Positions 46,322 through 55,220 of a stretch of 64,000 nt of DNA are shown in pieces. Under the pieces are notes generated by a model. That model worked only from the letters and a program-made list of their open reading frames with translations. It was not told where the DNA came from and ran no database searches. The DNA comes from CAZKGE01 sp964541695 (GTDB taxonomy: Bacteria > Bacillota > Clostridia > Christensenellales > CAG-138): positions 1-64,000 of the forward strand of contig CAZIRB010000003.1 of NCBI GenBank assembly GCA_964541695.1, read 5' to 3'. A program made the position numbers and the translations under genes. Every line of letters begins with the position of its first letter. The stretch's first letter is position 1.

Positions 46322-47587
46322 ATGGAACCGGTCCTGATCGCCCTTGGCGGCATTGCCGTCATACTGCTCATCGTTGTGCTCGTGCTGCAGCTGCGCCAAA
46401 AAAGCGCGGAAAAGGAGATCGGCCAACTCCGGCGCGAGCTTGCGTGCGAACAGTCGCAGCTGCGGCAGGAACTGACCGGTTCGGTGCAGGGCTCCGTCTC
46501 CGCGCTCGGCCGGATGATCGGCGACCATCTCGCGCGCTCCGGCGCGCAGTCCGAGGCGCGCTTTGCCACGTTTGAAACGGGCAACGAGCAGAAGCTCGAG
46601 AACATCCGCCAGACCGTCGAGCGCAGGCTCACCGCCATCCAGACGGACAGCAACCAGCGGCTCGACGAGATGCGCCAGGTCGTCGACGAGAAGCTCCAAA
46701 AGACGCTGGAGTCGAAGATGACGCAGTCGTTCCGCCTCGTAAACGAGCGGCTCGAGCAAGTCTACAAAGGTTTGGGCGAGATGCAGCAACTCGCCCAGGG
46801 CGTCGGGGACCTGAAGAAGGTGCTCTCCAACGTCAAAACGCGCGGCATCCTCGGCGAGATCCAGCTCGGCGCGATCCTCGAGGAGATCCTCTCGCCCGAG
46901 CAGTACGAGGTCAACGCCGCAACAAAGCCGGGAAGCAGCGAGCGCGTCGAGTACGCGGTCCGGCTCCCCGCGGAGGACGGCCGCCGCATCCTGCTGCCGA
47001 TCGACTCGAAGTTCCCCGGCGTTCTGTACGCCGCTCTGCAGGACGCCTATGACGAAGGCAACCCGGACGCGGTCAAGCTCGCCGTCTCCGCGCTCGTCGC
47101 CGAGCTGAAGAAGGAAGCCAAGGACATCCGCACAAAGTACATCGATCCGCCGAACACGACGGATTTTGCGATTCTGTTCCTGCCGTTCGAGGGCCTCTAC
47201 GCCGAGGTCGTCAACCGCGGCCTGGTCGAGGAACTGCAGCGCAGCTACCGCGTCAACATCGCGGGCCCCTCCACGATGGCCGCGCTGCTCAACAGCCTGC
47301 AGATGGGTTTCCGCACGTTCGCCATCCAGAAACGTAGCAGCGAGGTCTGGGAGGTGCTCGGCGCGGTCAAGACCGAGTTTGAGCGGTTTTCGACGACGCT
47401 CGCCAGCTCGCAGAAGCGCCTGCTGCAGGTCAACGACGACCTCGACCAGCTCATCGGCGTGCGCACGCGCTCGATCGTCCGCAAACTGCGCAGCGTCGAG
47501 CGTCTCGACGACGTGTCGGCGCGCCGGCTGCTCGACGACGGCGCCGCGGACGACGGGCCGGACGACGAGCCGCGCGGCGAGGGCTGA
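46322..47587 (+). CDS. rmuC: DNA recombination protein RmuC
   Basis: A 421-residue protein with an N-terminal membrane helix (3-25), a long coiled coil (about 30-170) and the RmuC nuclease-like core (about 175-370) with NVKTRGILGEIQLGAILEE, LPIDSKFPGVLY and GPSTMAALLNSLQMGFRTFAIQ. RmuC restrains inversions at short inverted repeats in E. coli, which is notable in a genome with many palindromes. The acidic C-terminus (DDGAADDGPDDEPRGEG) is variable. Translationally adjacent to the YhhN gene. Confidence 0.92.
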   Translation: MEPVLIALGGIAVILLIVVLVLQLRQKSAEKEIGQLRRELACEQSQLRQELTGSVQGSVSALGRMIGDHLARSGAQSEARFATFETGNEQKLENIRQTVERRLTAIQTDSNQRLDEMRQVVDEKLQKTLESKMTQSFRLVNERLEQVYKGLGEMQQLAQGVGDLKKVLSNVKTRGILGEIQLGAILEEILSPEQYEVNAATKPGSSERVEYAVRLPAEDGRRILLPIDSKFPGVLYAALQDAYDEGNPDAVKLAVSALVAELKKEAKDIRTKYIDPPNTTDFAILFLPFEGLYAEVVNRGLVEELQRSYRVNIAGPSTMAALLNSLQMGFRTFAIQKRSSEVWEVLGAVKTEFERFSTTLASSQKRLLQVNDDLDQLIGVRTRSIVRKLRSVERLDDVSARRLLDDGAADDGPDDEPRGEG

Positions 47588-47703
47588 GAACACCGATGGG
47601 TTTGGGGGTTGGGATTTATAGCTTTAAGGATTTGCCGGTATTGCGGGCAGGCCAGCGCGAAATTTGCGCGGCAATCCATTCCGCAAAAACTGCGGATTAA
47701 CCC

Positions 47704-47732
47704 TTGACATTCGCGGGAGGCGACGCTACAAT
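47704..47732 (+). promoter_or_regulatory. Promoter of tRNA-Arg
   Basis: TTGACA (47704-47709), 17-bp spacer, TACAAT (47727-47732), 14 bp before the tRNA. Confidence 0.75.
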
Positions 47733-47746
47733 AATTTGGTGCGGAT

Positions 47747-47822
47747 GCGCTTGTAGCTCAGTGGATAGAGTGCCCGGCTACGAACCGGTAGGTCGCAGGT
47801 TCGAACCCTGCCAGGCGCGCCA
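47747..47822 (+). tRNA. tRNA-Arg (anticodon ACG)
   Basis: A 76-nt cloverleaf: acceptor GCGCTTG pairs with CAGGCGC, D arm around GCTCAGTGGATAGAGTG, anticodon loop CTACGAA with anticodon ACG, T arm GCAGG-TTCGAAC-CCTGC, discriminator G and an encoded CCA at 47820-47822. The wobble A would be changed to inosine by TadA to read CGU, CGC and CGA. Confidence 0.97.
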
Positions 47823-47847
47823 CGTCGGAGCGGACTCCGCTCCATGC

Positions 47848-47884
47848 AGAATCCCCGGCAGCGAAGCTGCCGGGGATTCTTTCT
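47848..47884 (+). terminator. Terminator of tRNA-Arg
   Basis: Perfect 15-bp stem (47848-47862 with 47866-47880), GAA loop, then TTCT. The 206 bp after it, up to the DUF488 stop, show no gene. Confidence 0.85.
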
Positions 47885-48090
47885 ATACGCTCCGTCGCTC
47901 CTCCCCCGCAAAAAGTCCCGTTCGCGCCGGCTAGGCCCTTGTAAACGCGGGCTTTTACGCCGGCTTGCTCACTGCAAACTTTTTGCGGGCGCCCGTTGCA
48001 CAACAGGTTCGCAACCGGCCGGCAAAGCGGACGCTCCTCCGTTCCGCTTGGTCCATCTGTCCGCAGGGCCGCCGGTCCGGCGGCGGTCCC

Positions 48091-48459
48091 TTATTCGTCC
48101 GCCAGCTTTTCCAGCAGGTATTGCCGCAGGACTGCCGCATGGTTGATAATCGCGCTTTTCGCGCCGTACAGGAGCGTGACGTCCCCTGCCCGGCCCATCT
48201 CCAGCAGCTGCCGTACGGCCGACTGTCTGACCGGATCGGAGTCCAGCTCCAGCCGATACTGCTCGGCAAACGCGTCGAACCGCTCGTCGCTGTGCCCAAA
48301 CCAAGTGCGCAGCTGCGGGCTGGGCACGACGTCCTTCAGCCACGCGTCCAGGCGGGCTTCCTGCTTCGTTACGCCCCTCGGCCACAGACGGTCAACCAAT
48401 ACGCGCCGGCCGTCGTCTTTTCCCGCCGGCTCGTATATGCGTTTGATCTCGATACCCAT
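48091..48459 (-). CDS. DUF488 (YeaO-like) family protein
   Basis: A 122-residue protein with the family signature RVLVDRLWPRGVTKQEARLDAWLKDVVPS and TLLYGAKS near the C-terminus. DUF488 proteins are uncharacterised, some linked to metal or heme binding. The ATG at 48459 has a GGGGGGAG site 5 bp upstream and replaces a start five codons earlier. Monocistronic. Confidence 0.85.
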   Translation of the reverse strand: MGIEIKRIYEPAGKDDGRRVLVDRLWPRGVTKQEARLDAWLKDVVPSPQLRTWFGHSDERFDAFAEQYRLELDSDPVRQSAVRQLLEMGRAGDVTLLYGAKSAIINHAAVLRQYLLEKLADE

Positions 48460-48747
48460 GCAAGCTCCCCCCATCTTCGTCTATAATTTCTTTACCTTTT
48501 TGGCTTTACATTCGAATTGTAAACGATCCGGGGCCTTGCCGCGGCCCGTCTTCATTATAACATCGTTGCAATACGGGATCAAACGACGGAAACACCGGCA
48601 CATCGCGGCTCCCGGGCGTTTTGTGTCCGGCCGAAACAACTGCCGCCGCGGGCTTGCGAACCGCGCGTTTTTCCGATAGTATTTATGAAAAACACATCTG
48701 TCTTTTACCCGGTATCAGCAAATACGCATTGAGGGAGGCACCATTAA

Positions 48748-49341
48748 ATGGAGACGATCATCCGTCCATTAAGCCCCGAGCTGCTCGACGATTATTTGTA
48801 TTTCTTTGATAACATCGCTTTTAGTGACCACCCCGAGTGGGCGTGGTGCTATTGCACGTACTACCATCTCGGAAAGCAGGATGAACAGCGGATCGAGGAG
48901 GAGTTTTCCCGGTGCCGGTCGCGCGATACGCTGCGAAACATCGCCGTCGATCTGATCCGGAGCGGCGGATTGCGCGGCTATCTGGCCTATGCGGACGGGC
49001 GGCTCGTCGGCTGGTGCAACGCGTCCGACAAGCGCGGCTACAAAAAACTCTGCGAAAACCGCGATATCTGGGATGACGATGCGGAGTCCCTCCCCATCAA
49101 AGCCGTCACCTGCTTCACCATCGCTCCCGCGGCTCGGAGGCAGGGTGTTGCGAAAGCCCTGCTGGACCGTGTCCTGCAGGACGCCGCGGCGGAAGGCTAT
49201 CATGTAGTTGAAGCGTATCCGGCCGACGGCGAATTGGATTGCTACGGCCACTACCATGGGCATCCGGCCTTGTTTGAAAAATGCGGCTTTGTGCCGTACC
49301 GGCAATTGGACGGCTACAGCATCTACCGAAAAACGTTATAG
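48748..49341 (+). CDS. GNAT-family N-acetyltransferase
   Basis: A 197-residue acetyltransferase with the acetyl-CoA motif A region TCFTIAPAARRQGVAKALLD (about 124-143) and the C-terminal FEKCGFVPYRQL. The N-terminal half is rich in aromatic residues and Cys (WAWCYCTYYHL), a form I know from clostridial GNATs of unknown target. GGGAGG lies 8 bp before the ATG. Substrate unknown. Confidence 0.85.
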   Translation: METIIRPLSPELLDDYLYFFDNIAFSDHPEWAWCYCTYYHLGKQDEQRIEEEFSRCRSRDTLRNIAVDLIRSGGLRGYLAYADGRLVGWCNASDKRGYKKLCENRDIWDDDAESLPIKAVTCFTIAPAARRQGVAKALLDRVLQDAAAEGYHVVEAYPADGELDCYGHYHGHPALFEKCGFVPYRQLDGYSIYRKTL

Positions 49342-49406
49342 CATTTCCCGCGCCGCGGCGATTGTGCGGTCCCCCCGCGCGCTGTGCGAAATATAGTACG
49401 AAGAAG

Positions 49407-49446
49407 GCGGCCCCGGCGTCGCGCATGACGCCGGGGCCGCTGTTTT
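49407..49446 (+). terminator. Terminator after the GNAT gene
   Basis: Perfect 14-bp stem (49407-49420 with 49427-49440), 6-nt loop, then TGTTTT. It lies between convergent genes and may serve both. Confidence 0.85.
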
Positions 49447-49493
49447 CCCAGGAAATATCCGAATTTGCGCCGCCGGCCATGCCGGCCCGTTCG

Positions 49494-50093
49494 CTAGCCC
49501 TGTGTACCGGCGCCGCTTTGCCGCCGCTGGTACCCGCGCCAGTCCTTCGCGCAGCCGAACGCGCCGATCACCGCGAGGACGCCGGCGGCGAGTATCAGAT
49601 ACCCCGCGAACTGCCCGGTCTGGATCGTCATGTAAACCGCGTTGACCACGCCGTAGATCAAAAGCAAAATCGCGCTGACCCGACTGTACAGAAGCTGCAG
49701 CAGCAGGCCGAGCACAAGCAGAATCACCACGTCCAGCGCTGCGGAGGCGTCGACAATGTTCTGTCCGCCGGTCAGAAGCAGGATCAGCGTCACGCCCGCC
49801 GAGATATACGCAAGCACCGCCGCGGTCAGGCAAAGCTTCGCGCCGACGGAGTAGGCGCGCAAAAACCCATGCCGGGTCAGGCCGTCGGGCGCGAGGTTCG
49901 GGTCTGGGACCGCCTTTTTCGCCGCTTTTCCGCCGTCCGGTGTCGCGGCCTGCGGCGGCGCGGCCTGCGTCGGTATATCCGTCGGCTGCGGCGCGGCGGG
50001 TTGCGGCTGCGTTGCGCACAAAGCGCCGCAGTTTGGGCAGAACCGGACCAGTTCGCTCCCCAGGTCCGTTCCGCAGTTTGCGCAAAAAGACAT
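49494..50093 (-). CDS. Zinc-ribbon membrane protein of unknown function
   Basis: A 199-residue protein with an N-terminal zinc ribbon (CANCG at 4-8, CPNCG near 20), a long Pro/Gln/Ala linker to about 80 and three or four membrane helices. The start MSFCANCG at 50093 follows GGGAG. Its 5' untranslated region overlaps copy 2 of the dispersed hairpin element. It resembles the protein at 31900 in layout only. No function can be assigned. Confidence 0.75.
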   Translation of the reverse strand: MSFCANCGTDLGSELVRFCPNCGALCATQPQPAAPQPTDIPTQAAPPQAATPDGGKAAKKAVPDPNLAPDGLTRHGFLRAYSVGAKLCLTAAVLAYISAGVTLILLLTGGQNIVDASAALDVVILLVLGLLLQLLYSRVSAILLLIYGVVNAVYMTIQTGQFAGYLILAAGVLAVIGAFGCAKDWRGYQRRQSGAGTQG

Positions 50094-50115
50094 ATCGTTC
50101 TCCCTACTTCGAGAT

Positions 50116-50235
50116 ATCACCGACGACAGTTACGGCTTTGGTGGCGGAGCGCCACGGACCGTATTCGACGGTGATACCTCTAATTTATAATATATCCAAG
50201 GAAAAGCCAAAAAGCAACGGCCCCATTGAAAATCC
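50116..50235. repeat. Dispersed hairpin element, copy 2
   Basis: Starts ATCACCGACGA, forms a long hairpin with arms TACGG/CCGTA and GGCG/CGCC, then CCTCTA, an AT-rich TATAATATATCCAA stretch and the end AAAAAGCAACGGCCCCATT. Matches copy 1 at 39401 in orientation and at both ends, with compensating differences in the stem. It lies just upstream of the zinc-ribbon gene on the opposite strand. Confidence 0.75.
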
Positions 50236-50364
50236 ACGGCTGAAACCCGTCGCTTCGGCACGCCGAATCATTCGTTTCATTCTACCATAGTCCGGCAAAA
50301 AGCAGAACCGGTTCGCGATGGAAAATATTCGGAAACGCCGCGCGCGGGCCCGGCCGACCAACGT

Positions 50365-51711
50365 TTATTTTCCCTTCGGCAGCGCCTGGTTTGCCGCGAC
50401 GAGCAGCGGGTCCCACACGGGAGCAAACGGCGGCGCGTACGCAAGGTCCAGCGCGGCAAGGTCAGCCACGGTCGCGCGAAGGTGTACGAGCCCGGCCAGC
50501 ACATCGATGCGCTTTGCCGCGCCCTCGTCGCCGAATATCTGCCCGCCCAGCAGCCGGTCCGTGCCGTTTTCCACGACGAGCTTGACCGCGATATCCCCCG
50601 CGCCCGGATACCCGTACGCGCGCGTATGGCTATGGATCGTCCCCTCGCGCGCGTCGAGGCCCAGCGACATTGCCTCGCGCAGCGAAAGCCCCGTCTTGGC
50701 TGCCTCCTTGTCGAACAGCTTGAATATCATCGTGCCCGTCACACCCAAAAACTCGGCCCAGCCGCCCGCGGCGTTCTCGCCCGCGACCTTGCCCGCCTTG
50801 TTCGCGGTCGTGCCCATCGGGATGAAGCTCTCCGCGCCCGTGACCAGCTGCGTCGTGCACGCGCAGTCGCCCGCGGCATAGATGTCCGGCACGTTCGTGC
50901 GCATCCGCGCGTCGACGCGGATTGCGCCGCGCGCGCCCAACTCGACGCCCGCGCTCGCGGCAATCTCCGTGTTCGGCGTCACGCCGATGGCGAGGATGAC
51001 AAGCTCTGCGATCAGTTCCCCCGCCTCCGTACGCACCGCGCGCACACGGCCGTCCGCGTCCTGTTCGATGCCGGTCACGCCCGCGCCGCAGAGAACGCGC
51101 ACGCCATGCTCCTCGAGCGCCGCCTGCGCCATGCCCGCCATGTCCGCGTCGAACGGCGGCAATATCTGCGGCAGCTTTTCGACGATCGTCGTGCCGATGC
51201 CGAGACTTTTCAGCGCGTCCGCCATCTCCACGCCGATGAAGCCCCCGCCGACGATGACCGCGCTGCGGCAGCCGCGCTTTGCAATGTAGCTCTGCAGCGC
51301 GTGGACGTCGGGAATGCCCTTGATCGTGAACACGCCCTCGGCGCCGACGCCGGGCAGCCGCGGCACGATCGGCCTGGCGCCCGTGGCGATGATAAGCCGG
51401 TTGTACGGGACGCGCGTTTCTTCGCCCGACGGGCCGCGCACCAATACGGCCTTTTCTTCCGGCAGAATCTTCGTCGCCTCGTGCAGGATGTGCACGGCCA
51501 CGCCTTGCTTTGCCATCTGCTCCGGCGTGCGCGCGATCAGATCGCTTTCGTTTGCCATCACGTTTTTTGCAAGGTACGGCAAACTGCACGCCGAATACGA
51601 GATGTACGCCTCCTTCGTGTACACCTCGACCTCGGCGGCTGGATTCGTTCGAGCGGCCTTGCCCGCCGCGCTCATGCCAGCGGCCACGCCGCCGATGATG
51701 ACGATTCGCAT
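50365..51711 (-). CDS. CoA-disulfide reductase-like FAD-dependent pyridine nucleotide oxidoreductase
   Basis: A 448-residue flavoprotein: FAD-binding GGVAAGMSAAGKAAR, active-site Cys42 in YSACSLPYL, NAD(P)H-binding IVGGGFIGVEMADAL, FAD motif DIYAAGDCA and a C-terminal dimerisation domain. A single redox cysteine places it with CoA-disulfide reductases, NADH oxidases and persulfide reductases. It follows the ArsR gene by 65 bp on the same strand, so metal or thiol stress probably induces it. Confidence 0.88.
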   Translation of the reverse strand: MRIVIIGGVAAGMSAAGKAARTNPAAEVEVYTKEAYISYSACSLPYLAKNVMANESDLIARTPEQMAKQGVAVHILHEATKILPEEKAVLVRGPSGEETRVPYNRLIIATGARPIVPRLPGVGAEGVFTIKGIPDVHALQSYIAKRGCRSAVIVGGGFIGVEMADALKSLGIGTTIVEKLPQILPPFDADMAGMAQAALEEHGVRVLCGAGVTGIEQDADGRVRAVRTEAGELIAELVILAIGVTPNTEIAASAGVELGARGAIRVDARMRTNVPDIYAAGDCACTTQLVTGAESFIPMGTTANKAGKVAGENAAGGWAEFLGVTGTMIFKLFDKEAAKTGLSLREAMSLGLDAREGTIHSHTRAYGYPGAGDIAVKLVVENGTDRLLGGQIFGDEGAAKRIDVLAGLVHLRATVADLAALDLAYAPPFAPVWDPLLVAANQALPKGK

Positions 51712-51776
51712 AGTTCCCTCCTCCGGCCGCGCGGAACAGACGCCGCGCCAGCCAGTAAAAATGCTTGTGCCCGGCG

Positions 51777-52154
51777 TCAGTCCTCGGTTTCCTCGGTCTT
51801 TTCGCGGATGTGCTCGAGGCCCGTCTCAAAAATCTGCTGGATGTGCTCATCCGCCAACGAATAGTACACGACCTTGCCCTCGCGCCGGTTCTTGACGAGG
51901 TTGTTCTGCCGCAGCAGCCGAAGCTGGTGCGAGATGGCGGATTTCGTCATGCCGAGGAGCACCGCCAGATCGCACACGCACATCTCGTGCTCGTCCAGCG
52001 CCCAGATGATGCGCACGCGCGTGCTCTCGCCGAAAATCTTGAAAAAATCCGACAGGTCGTACAGCTCGTTCTCCTCCGGCATCTTCTGCCGGACGGCGTC
52101 GACCACCTCCGCGTGGATGACCTCGCAGTCGCACAGCATATCGTCTTTTTTCAT
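51777..52154 (-). CDS. ArsR/SmtB family metal-sensing repressor (CadC-like)
   Basis: A 125-residue winged-helix repressor. The N-terminal CDC and the alpha-3 motif MCVCDLAVLLG supply four cysteines arranged as in CadC, a sensor of Cd, Pb and Zn; the recognition helix is MTKSAISHQLRLLRQNN. The ATG at 52154 has a GGGAG site. It is divergent from the HMA/P-type ATPase genes, whose promoter carries two matching palindromes. Confidence 0.92.
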   Translation of the reverse strand: MKKDDMLCDCEVIHAEVVDAVRQKMPEENELYDLSDFFKIFGESTRVRIIWALDEHEMCVCDLAVLLGMTKSAISHQLRLLRQNNLVKNRREGKVVYYSLADEHIQQIFETGLEHIREKTEETED

Positions 52155-52261
52155 CGCGCTCACTCCCGTTTCCATGTATCCTCGCCGTATAAAGTGCCGA
52201 AAACGCGGCGCCGATTCCGCTAGAACGGCCGCTCCGCGTCCGCCCCATGCCGTACGCCACC

Positions 52262-52290
52262 ATTGTAACACAACGCGCGGCCCCTGCACA
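52262..52290 (-). promoter_or_regulatory. Promoter of the arsR-oxidoreductase operon
   Basis: Minus-strand TGTGCA (52290-52285), 17-bp spacer, TACAAT (52267-52262) with an extended -10 TG. Leader of about 100 nt. Confidence 0.5.
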
Positions 52291-52382
52291 GCCTGCGGGA
52301 TCGGGGCGGATCCAAATCCCGCGCGCAACGGGGCCGACAAGAATGGTTCGACAAAAAATCTGCCAAAACGCGTAAAAAGCCG

Positions 52383-52412
52383 TTGACAGTTGAACAGTCC
52401 TTCAACTATAAT
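52383..52412 (+). promoter_or_regulatory. Promoter of the CadA operon
   Basis: TTGACA (52383-52388), 18-bp spacer, TATAAT (52407-52412). The spacer is almost filled by an ArsR-type inverted repeat. Confidence 0.8.
52388..52407. promoter_or_regulatory. ArsR/CadC operator 1 in the promoter spacer
   Basis: AGTTGAA-N6-TTCAACT (52388-52394 and 52401-52407), 7-bp perfect arms between the -35 and -10 boxes, the usual site for ArsR-family repression. Confidence 0.75.
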
Positions 52413-52421
52413 CATACTGTG

Positions 52422-52441
52422 AGTTGAGCGGCCGCTCAACT
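52422..52441. promoter_or_regulatory. ArsR/CadC operator 2 downstream of the -10 box
   Basis: A perfect 20-bp palindrome with half-site AGTTGAGCGG. It shares the AGTTGA core with operator 1 and covers the likely transcript start. Confidence 0.65.
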
Positions 52442-52479
52442 GAACGGCCGGGCGCCATATCGCATGCGGGGGTACGAAC

Positions 52480-52704
52480 ATGAAGACGACGTTTCAGCTG
52501 GAGGGTTTGGATTGCGCGAACTGCGCGGCGAAAATCGAGCGCGGCGTGCAGCAGATCGCGGGCGTGAGGGCCGCGACGGTCAACTTTTTGACCGCAAAGC
52601 TCATGATCGAGGGCGCGGACGAAAACTTTGATGAGATTGTCCGCTCTGCAAATGCTATCGTTAAGAAAGTCGGTCCGGACATGACCGCAAGAAGGATATC
52701 CTGA
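52480..52704 (+). CDS. Stand-alone heavy-metal-associated (HMA) domain protein
   Basis: A 74-residue ferredoxin-like metal-binding domain with GLDCANCAAKIE (Cys12, Cys15) and a C-terminal KKVGPDM. This is the domain usually fused to the N-terminus of CadA/ZntA ATPases; here it is a separate gene whose TGA overlaps the ATPase ATG by one base (TGATG). It probably delivers Cd/Zn to the pump. A split of an ancestral fusion is likely. Confidence 0.9.
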   Translation: MKTTFQLEGLDCANCAAKIERGVQQIAGVRAATVNFLTAKLMIEGADENFDEIVRSANAIVKKVGPDMTARRIS

Positions 52705-54563
52705 TGAAGCTGTCCGCCCATCAAAAACGGCTGCTGCGGATCCTTATCGGCGCCGCCGTCTACGCCGCCGCCAGCTTGTATCCGGCGGAGCAAACCTATG
52801 TGCCGCTGGCGCTATACCTCCTCGCGTTTTTGATCATCGGCGGCGATATCGTGTACCGGGCCGTGCGGCGTATTCTGCGCGGGCAGGTGTTCGATGAGAA
52901 TTTTCTGATGAGCCTCGCCACCGTCGGCGCGTTTGCGATCGGATACTATTCCGAGGGCGTCGCCGTCATGCTGTTCTACCAGGTCGGCGAGCTGTTCCAG
53001 AGCTACGCCGTCGGCAAGTCGCGCAAATCCATCGCGGCGCTCATGGACATCCGCCCCGATTACGCGAACGTACAGCGCGGCGACGCGCTCGAGAAGGCCG
53101 ATCCGTTCGACGTGTCCGTCGGCGAGAGCATCGTCGTTAAGCCCGGCGAGCGGGTGCCTCTCGACGCGGTGGTCACCGCAGGCAGCTCCGCTTTGGACAC
53201 CTCCGCGCTGACCGGCGAATCGCTGCCGCGCGAGGTCGGCCCGGGCGACGCGCTGCTGAGCGGCTGCATCAACATCAGCGGCGCGCTCACCGCGCGCGTG
53301 ACGAAGCCGTACGGCGAGTCGACCGTGAGCCGCATACTCGATCTCGTCGAGAACGCGAGCGGCAAAAAATCGCAGTCCGAGCAGTTCATCACGAAGTTTG
53401 CGCGCTATTACACGCCTGGCGTCGTGATCGTGGCCGCGCTGCTTGCCGCTTTGCCGCCGCTGATTCTGCCGGGCGCGCAGTTTTCTGACTGGCTCTACCG
53501 CGCGCTGATATTTCTCGTGGTCTCCTGCCCGTGCGCGCTCGTCATCTCGATCCCCTTAAGCTTCTTCGGCGGCATCGGCGGCGCTTCGAGAAACGGCATC
53601 CTCGTCAAGGGCGGCAACTACCTCGAGGCGCTCGCGCGCACGGAAATCATCGCGTTCGACAAAACCGGGACGCTGACGCGCGGCGTGTTCCGCGTGCAGC
53701 GTGTCGCGCCGGACGGCATCGGCGAGGCTGAGCTGCTCGGGCTCGCGGCCCATGCCGAGAGTCTGTCCAACCACCCGATCTCGCTCTCCCTGCGGCAGGC
53801 GTACGGCAAGCCTGTCGACGGCGCGCGTATTTCCGGTGTGGAAGAGCTGCCCGGCAAGGGCGTCGTCGCCAATGTCGACGGTCGACAGGTGGCCGCGGGC
53901 AATTTAGCGCTGATGCAGACGGTCGGCGCATCTACCGGCGTTACGGAAGACGTGGCCGGCACGGTCGTGCACGTCGCGATCGATGGAGCGTACCGCGGCT
54001 ATATCGTGATCGCGGACGAGCTCAAGCCGGACGCGGCAAAGGCCGTCGAGGAACTGCGCGCTTCGGGCATTCGCAAGCTCGTCATGCTGACCGGCGACGC
54101 AAGAGAGATCGGCGAGCAGATCGGAAAAACGCTCAAACTCGACGCCGTATACGCCGCCTTGCTGCCCGCGGACAAGGTCGGGAAGGTCGAGTCGCTGTTG
54201 GCCGAAAAGTCGGCTTCGGGCAAGCTCGCCTTCGTCGGCGACGGCATCAACGACGCGCCCGTGCTGGCGCGCGCGGACATCGGCATCGCGATGGGCGGAC
54301 TCGGCTCCGACGCGGCCATCGAGGCGGCCGACATCGTGATCATGACCGACGAGCCGTCGCGGCTGCCCGTCGCAATCCGGCTGGCCAAGAAGACGCTGCG
54401 CATCGCCAAGCAAAATATTGCTATCGCGCTGTCGGTCAAGGGTGCCGTGCTGCTGCTGGGTGCCATAGGCATTGCGTCGATGTGGGCGGCGGTGTTTGCC
54501 GATGTCGGCGTGGCGGTGATCGCGATTCTCAACGCCGTTCGCATGCTGCGCGTGGCAAAGTAG
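52704..54563 (+). CDS. cadA: Cd/Zn/Pb-exporting P1B-type ATPase
   Basis: A 619-residue metal-exporting P-type ATPase without its own HMA domain. Visible are TGES (170-173), the metal-channel CPC (275-277), phosphorylated Asp319 in DKTGTLT, the SNHP motif near 357 and the hinge GDGINDAP. Together with the ArsR sensor and the C-terminal helix pattern (DVGVAVIAILNAVRML, with Asp) this fits the P1B-2 Zn/Cd/Pb class. It is translationally coupled to the HMA gene. Confidence 0.94.
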   Translation: MKLSAHQKRLLRILIGAAVYAAASLYPAEQTYVPLALYLLAFLIIGGDIVYRAVRRILRGQVFDENFLMSLATVGAFAIGYYSEGVAVMLFYQVGELFQSYAVGKSRKSIAALMDIRPDYANVQRGDALEKADPFDVSVGESIVVKPGERVPLDAVVTAGSSALDTSALTGESLPREVGPGDALLSGCINISGALTARVTKPYGESTVSRILDLVENASGKKSQSEQFITKFARYYTPGVVIVAALLAALPPLILPGAQFSDWLYRALIFLVVSCPCALVISIPLSFFGGIGGASRNGILVKGGNYLEALARTEIIAFDKTGTLTRGVFRVQRVAPDGIGEAELLGLAAHAESLSNHPISLSLRQAYGKPVDGARISGVEELPGKGVVANVDGRQVAAGNLALMQTVGASTGVTEDVAGTVVHVAIDGAYRGYIVIADELKPDAAKAVEELRASGIRKLVMLTGDAREIGEQIGKTLKLDAVYAALLPADKVGKVESLLAEKSASGKLAFVGDGINDAPVLARADIGIAMGGLGSDAAIEAADIVIMTDEPSRLPVAIRLAKKTLRIAKQNIAIALSVKGAVLLLGAIGIASMWAAVFADVGVAVIAILNAVRMLRVAK

Positions 54564-54604
54564 CGGCGGGGTTTGGATTTGGGGAAAATAGACGGTGAGG
54601 TGTG

Positions 54605-54632
54605 AGGCGCCCAAAGGGGCGCCTGTTTTTTG
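54605..54632 (+). terminator. Terminator after cadA
   Basis: AGGCGCCC (54605-54612) pairs with GGGCGCCT (54617-54624), followed by GTTTTTTG. Confidence 0.85.
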
Positions 54633-54721
54633 CTTCTTTAATATAAAGAGGAGGTGCAAAGGCGGGCGAAGCTAGGTTCGCGATGGGATGCGGGGTGCGG
54701 GGATACGGGAGGGCGCAGGTA

Positions 54722-55175
54722 TGGGATACGCCGCGGGGCGCCGCCCCGCACCCCGCCAAAGGAATGCGTCCCCTTGGAATCCCGAATAGTTGTGCATGTT
54801 CTTCTGCCGAATCGGGTTTCCAAAGGGACCGAAGCGGAACACCGCCAGTGGCGGGGAAAATGAAGCGCGGGCCCGGCGAGCAAAAAGCGGAAGGCAACGG
54901 ACAAAAGCCACAGTGCATTGCATCATCGCGCACTGCTGCCGAAGCCAAGCCCTCCGCAAGGTACGGGATACGCCGCGGGGCGCCGCCCCGCACCCCGCCA
55001 AAGGAACGCGTCCCTTTGGAATCCCGAATAGTTGCGCATGTTCTTCTGCCGAATCGGGTTTCCAAAAGGCCTCCGGCCCTTTGGCGGTGGGCCGAAACCG
55101 AACGCCGCCAGTGGCGGGGAAAATGAAGCGCAGGCTCGGTGTGCATAGAGCGGAAGGCAACGGACAAAAGCCGCA
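54722..55175. repeat. Intergenic palindrome cluster D: imperfect tandem duplication
   Basis: Two direct copies of about 190-210 bp (54722-54910 and 54964-55175) lie in the 717-bp gene-free region between cadA and iolG. Each begins GGATACGCCGCGGGGC, then a CCAAAGGA...TCC..TTGG hairpin, GAATAGTTG, CTTCTGCCGAATCGGG, GCCAGTGGCGGGGAAAATG and GGAAGGCAACGGACAAAAG. Copy 2 has about 21 extra bases that complete the palindrome CCAAAAGGCCTCCGGCC-TTTGG; copy 1 has lost one arm. No gene seen. Confidence 0.85.
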
Positions 55176-55220
55176 ACGCACCGCGACCGTTGCGAACTAT
55201 GGAATTGGAGGCAGTGCCTC

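Noticed and set aside
47885..48090. Possible small gene between tRNA-Arg terminator and DUF488
   Set aside because: Frames are short, lack ribosome sites and carry no recognisable motif.
54722..55175. Small open frames inside palindrome cluster D
   Set aside because: The frames arise from the repeats themselves, have no ribosome sites and differ between the two copies.
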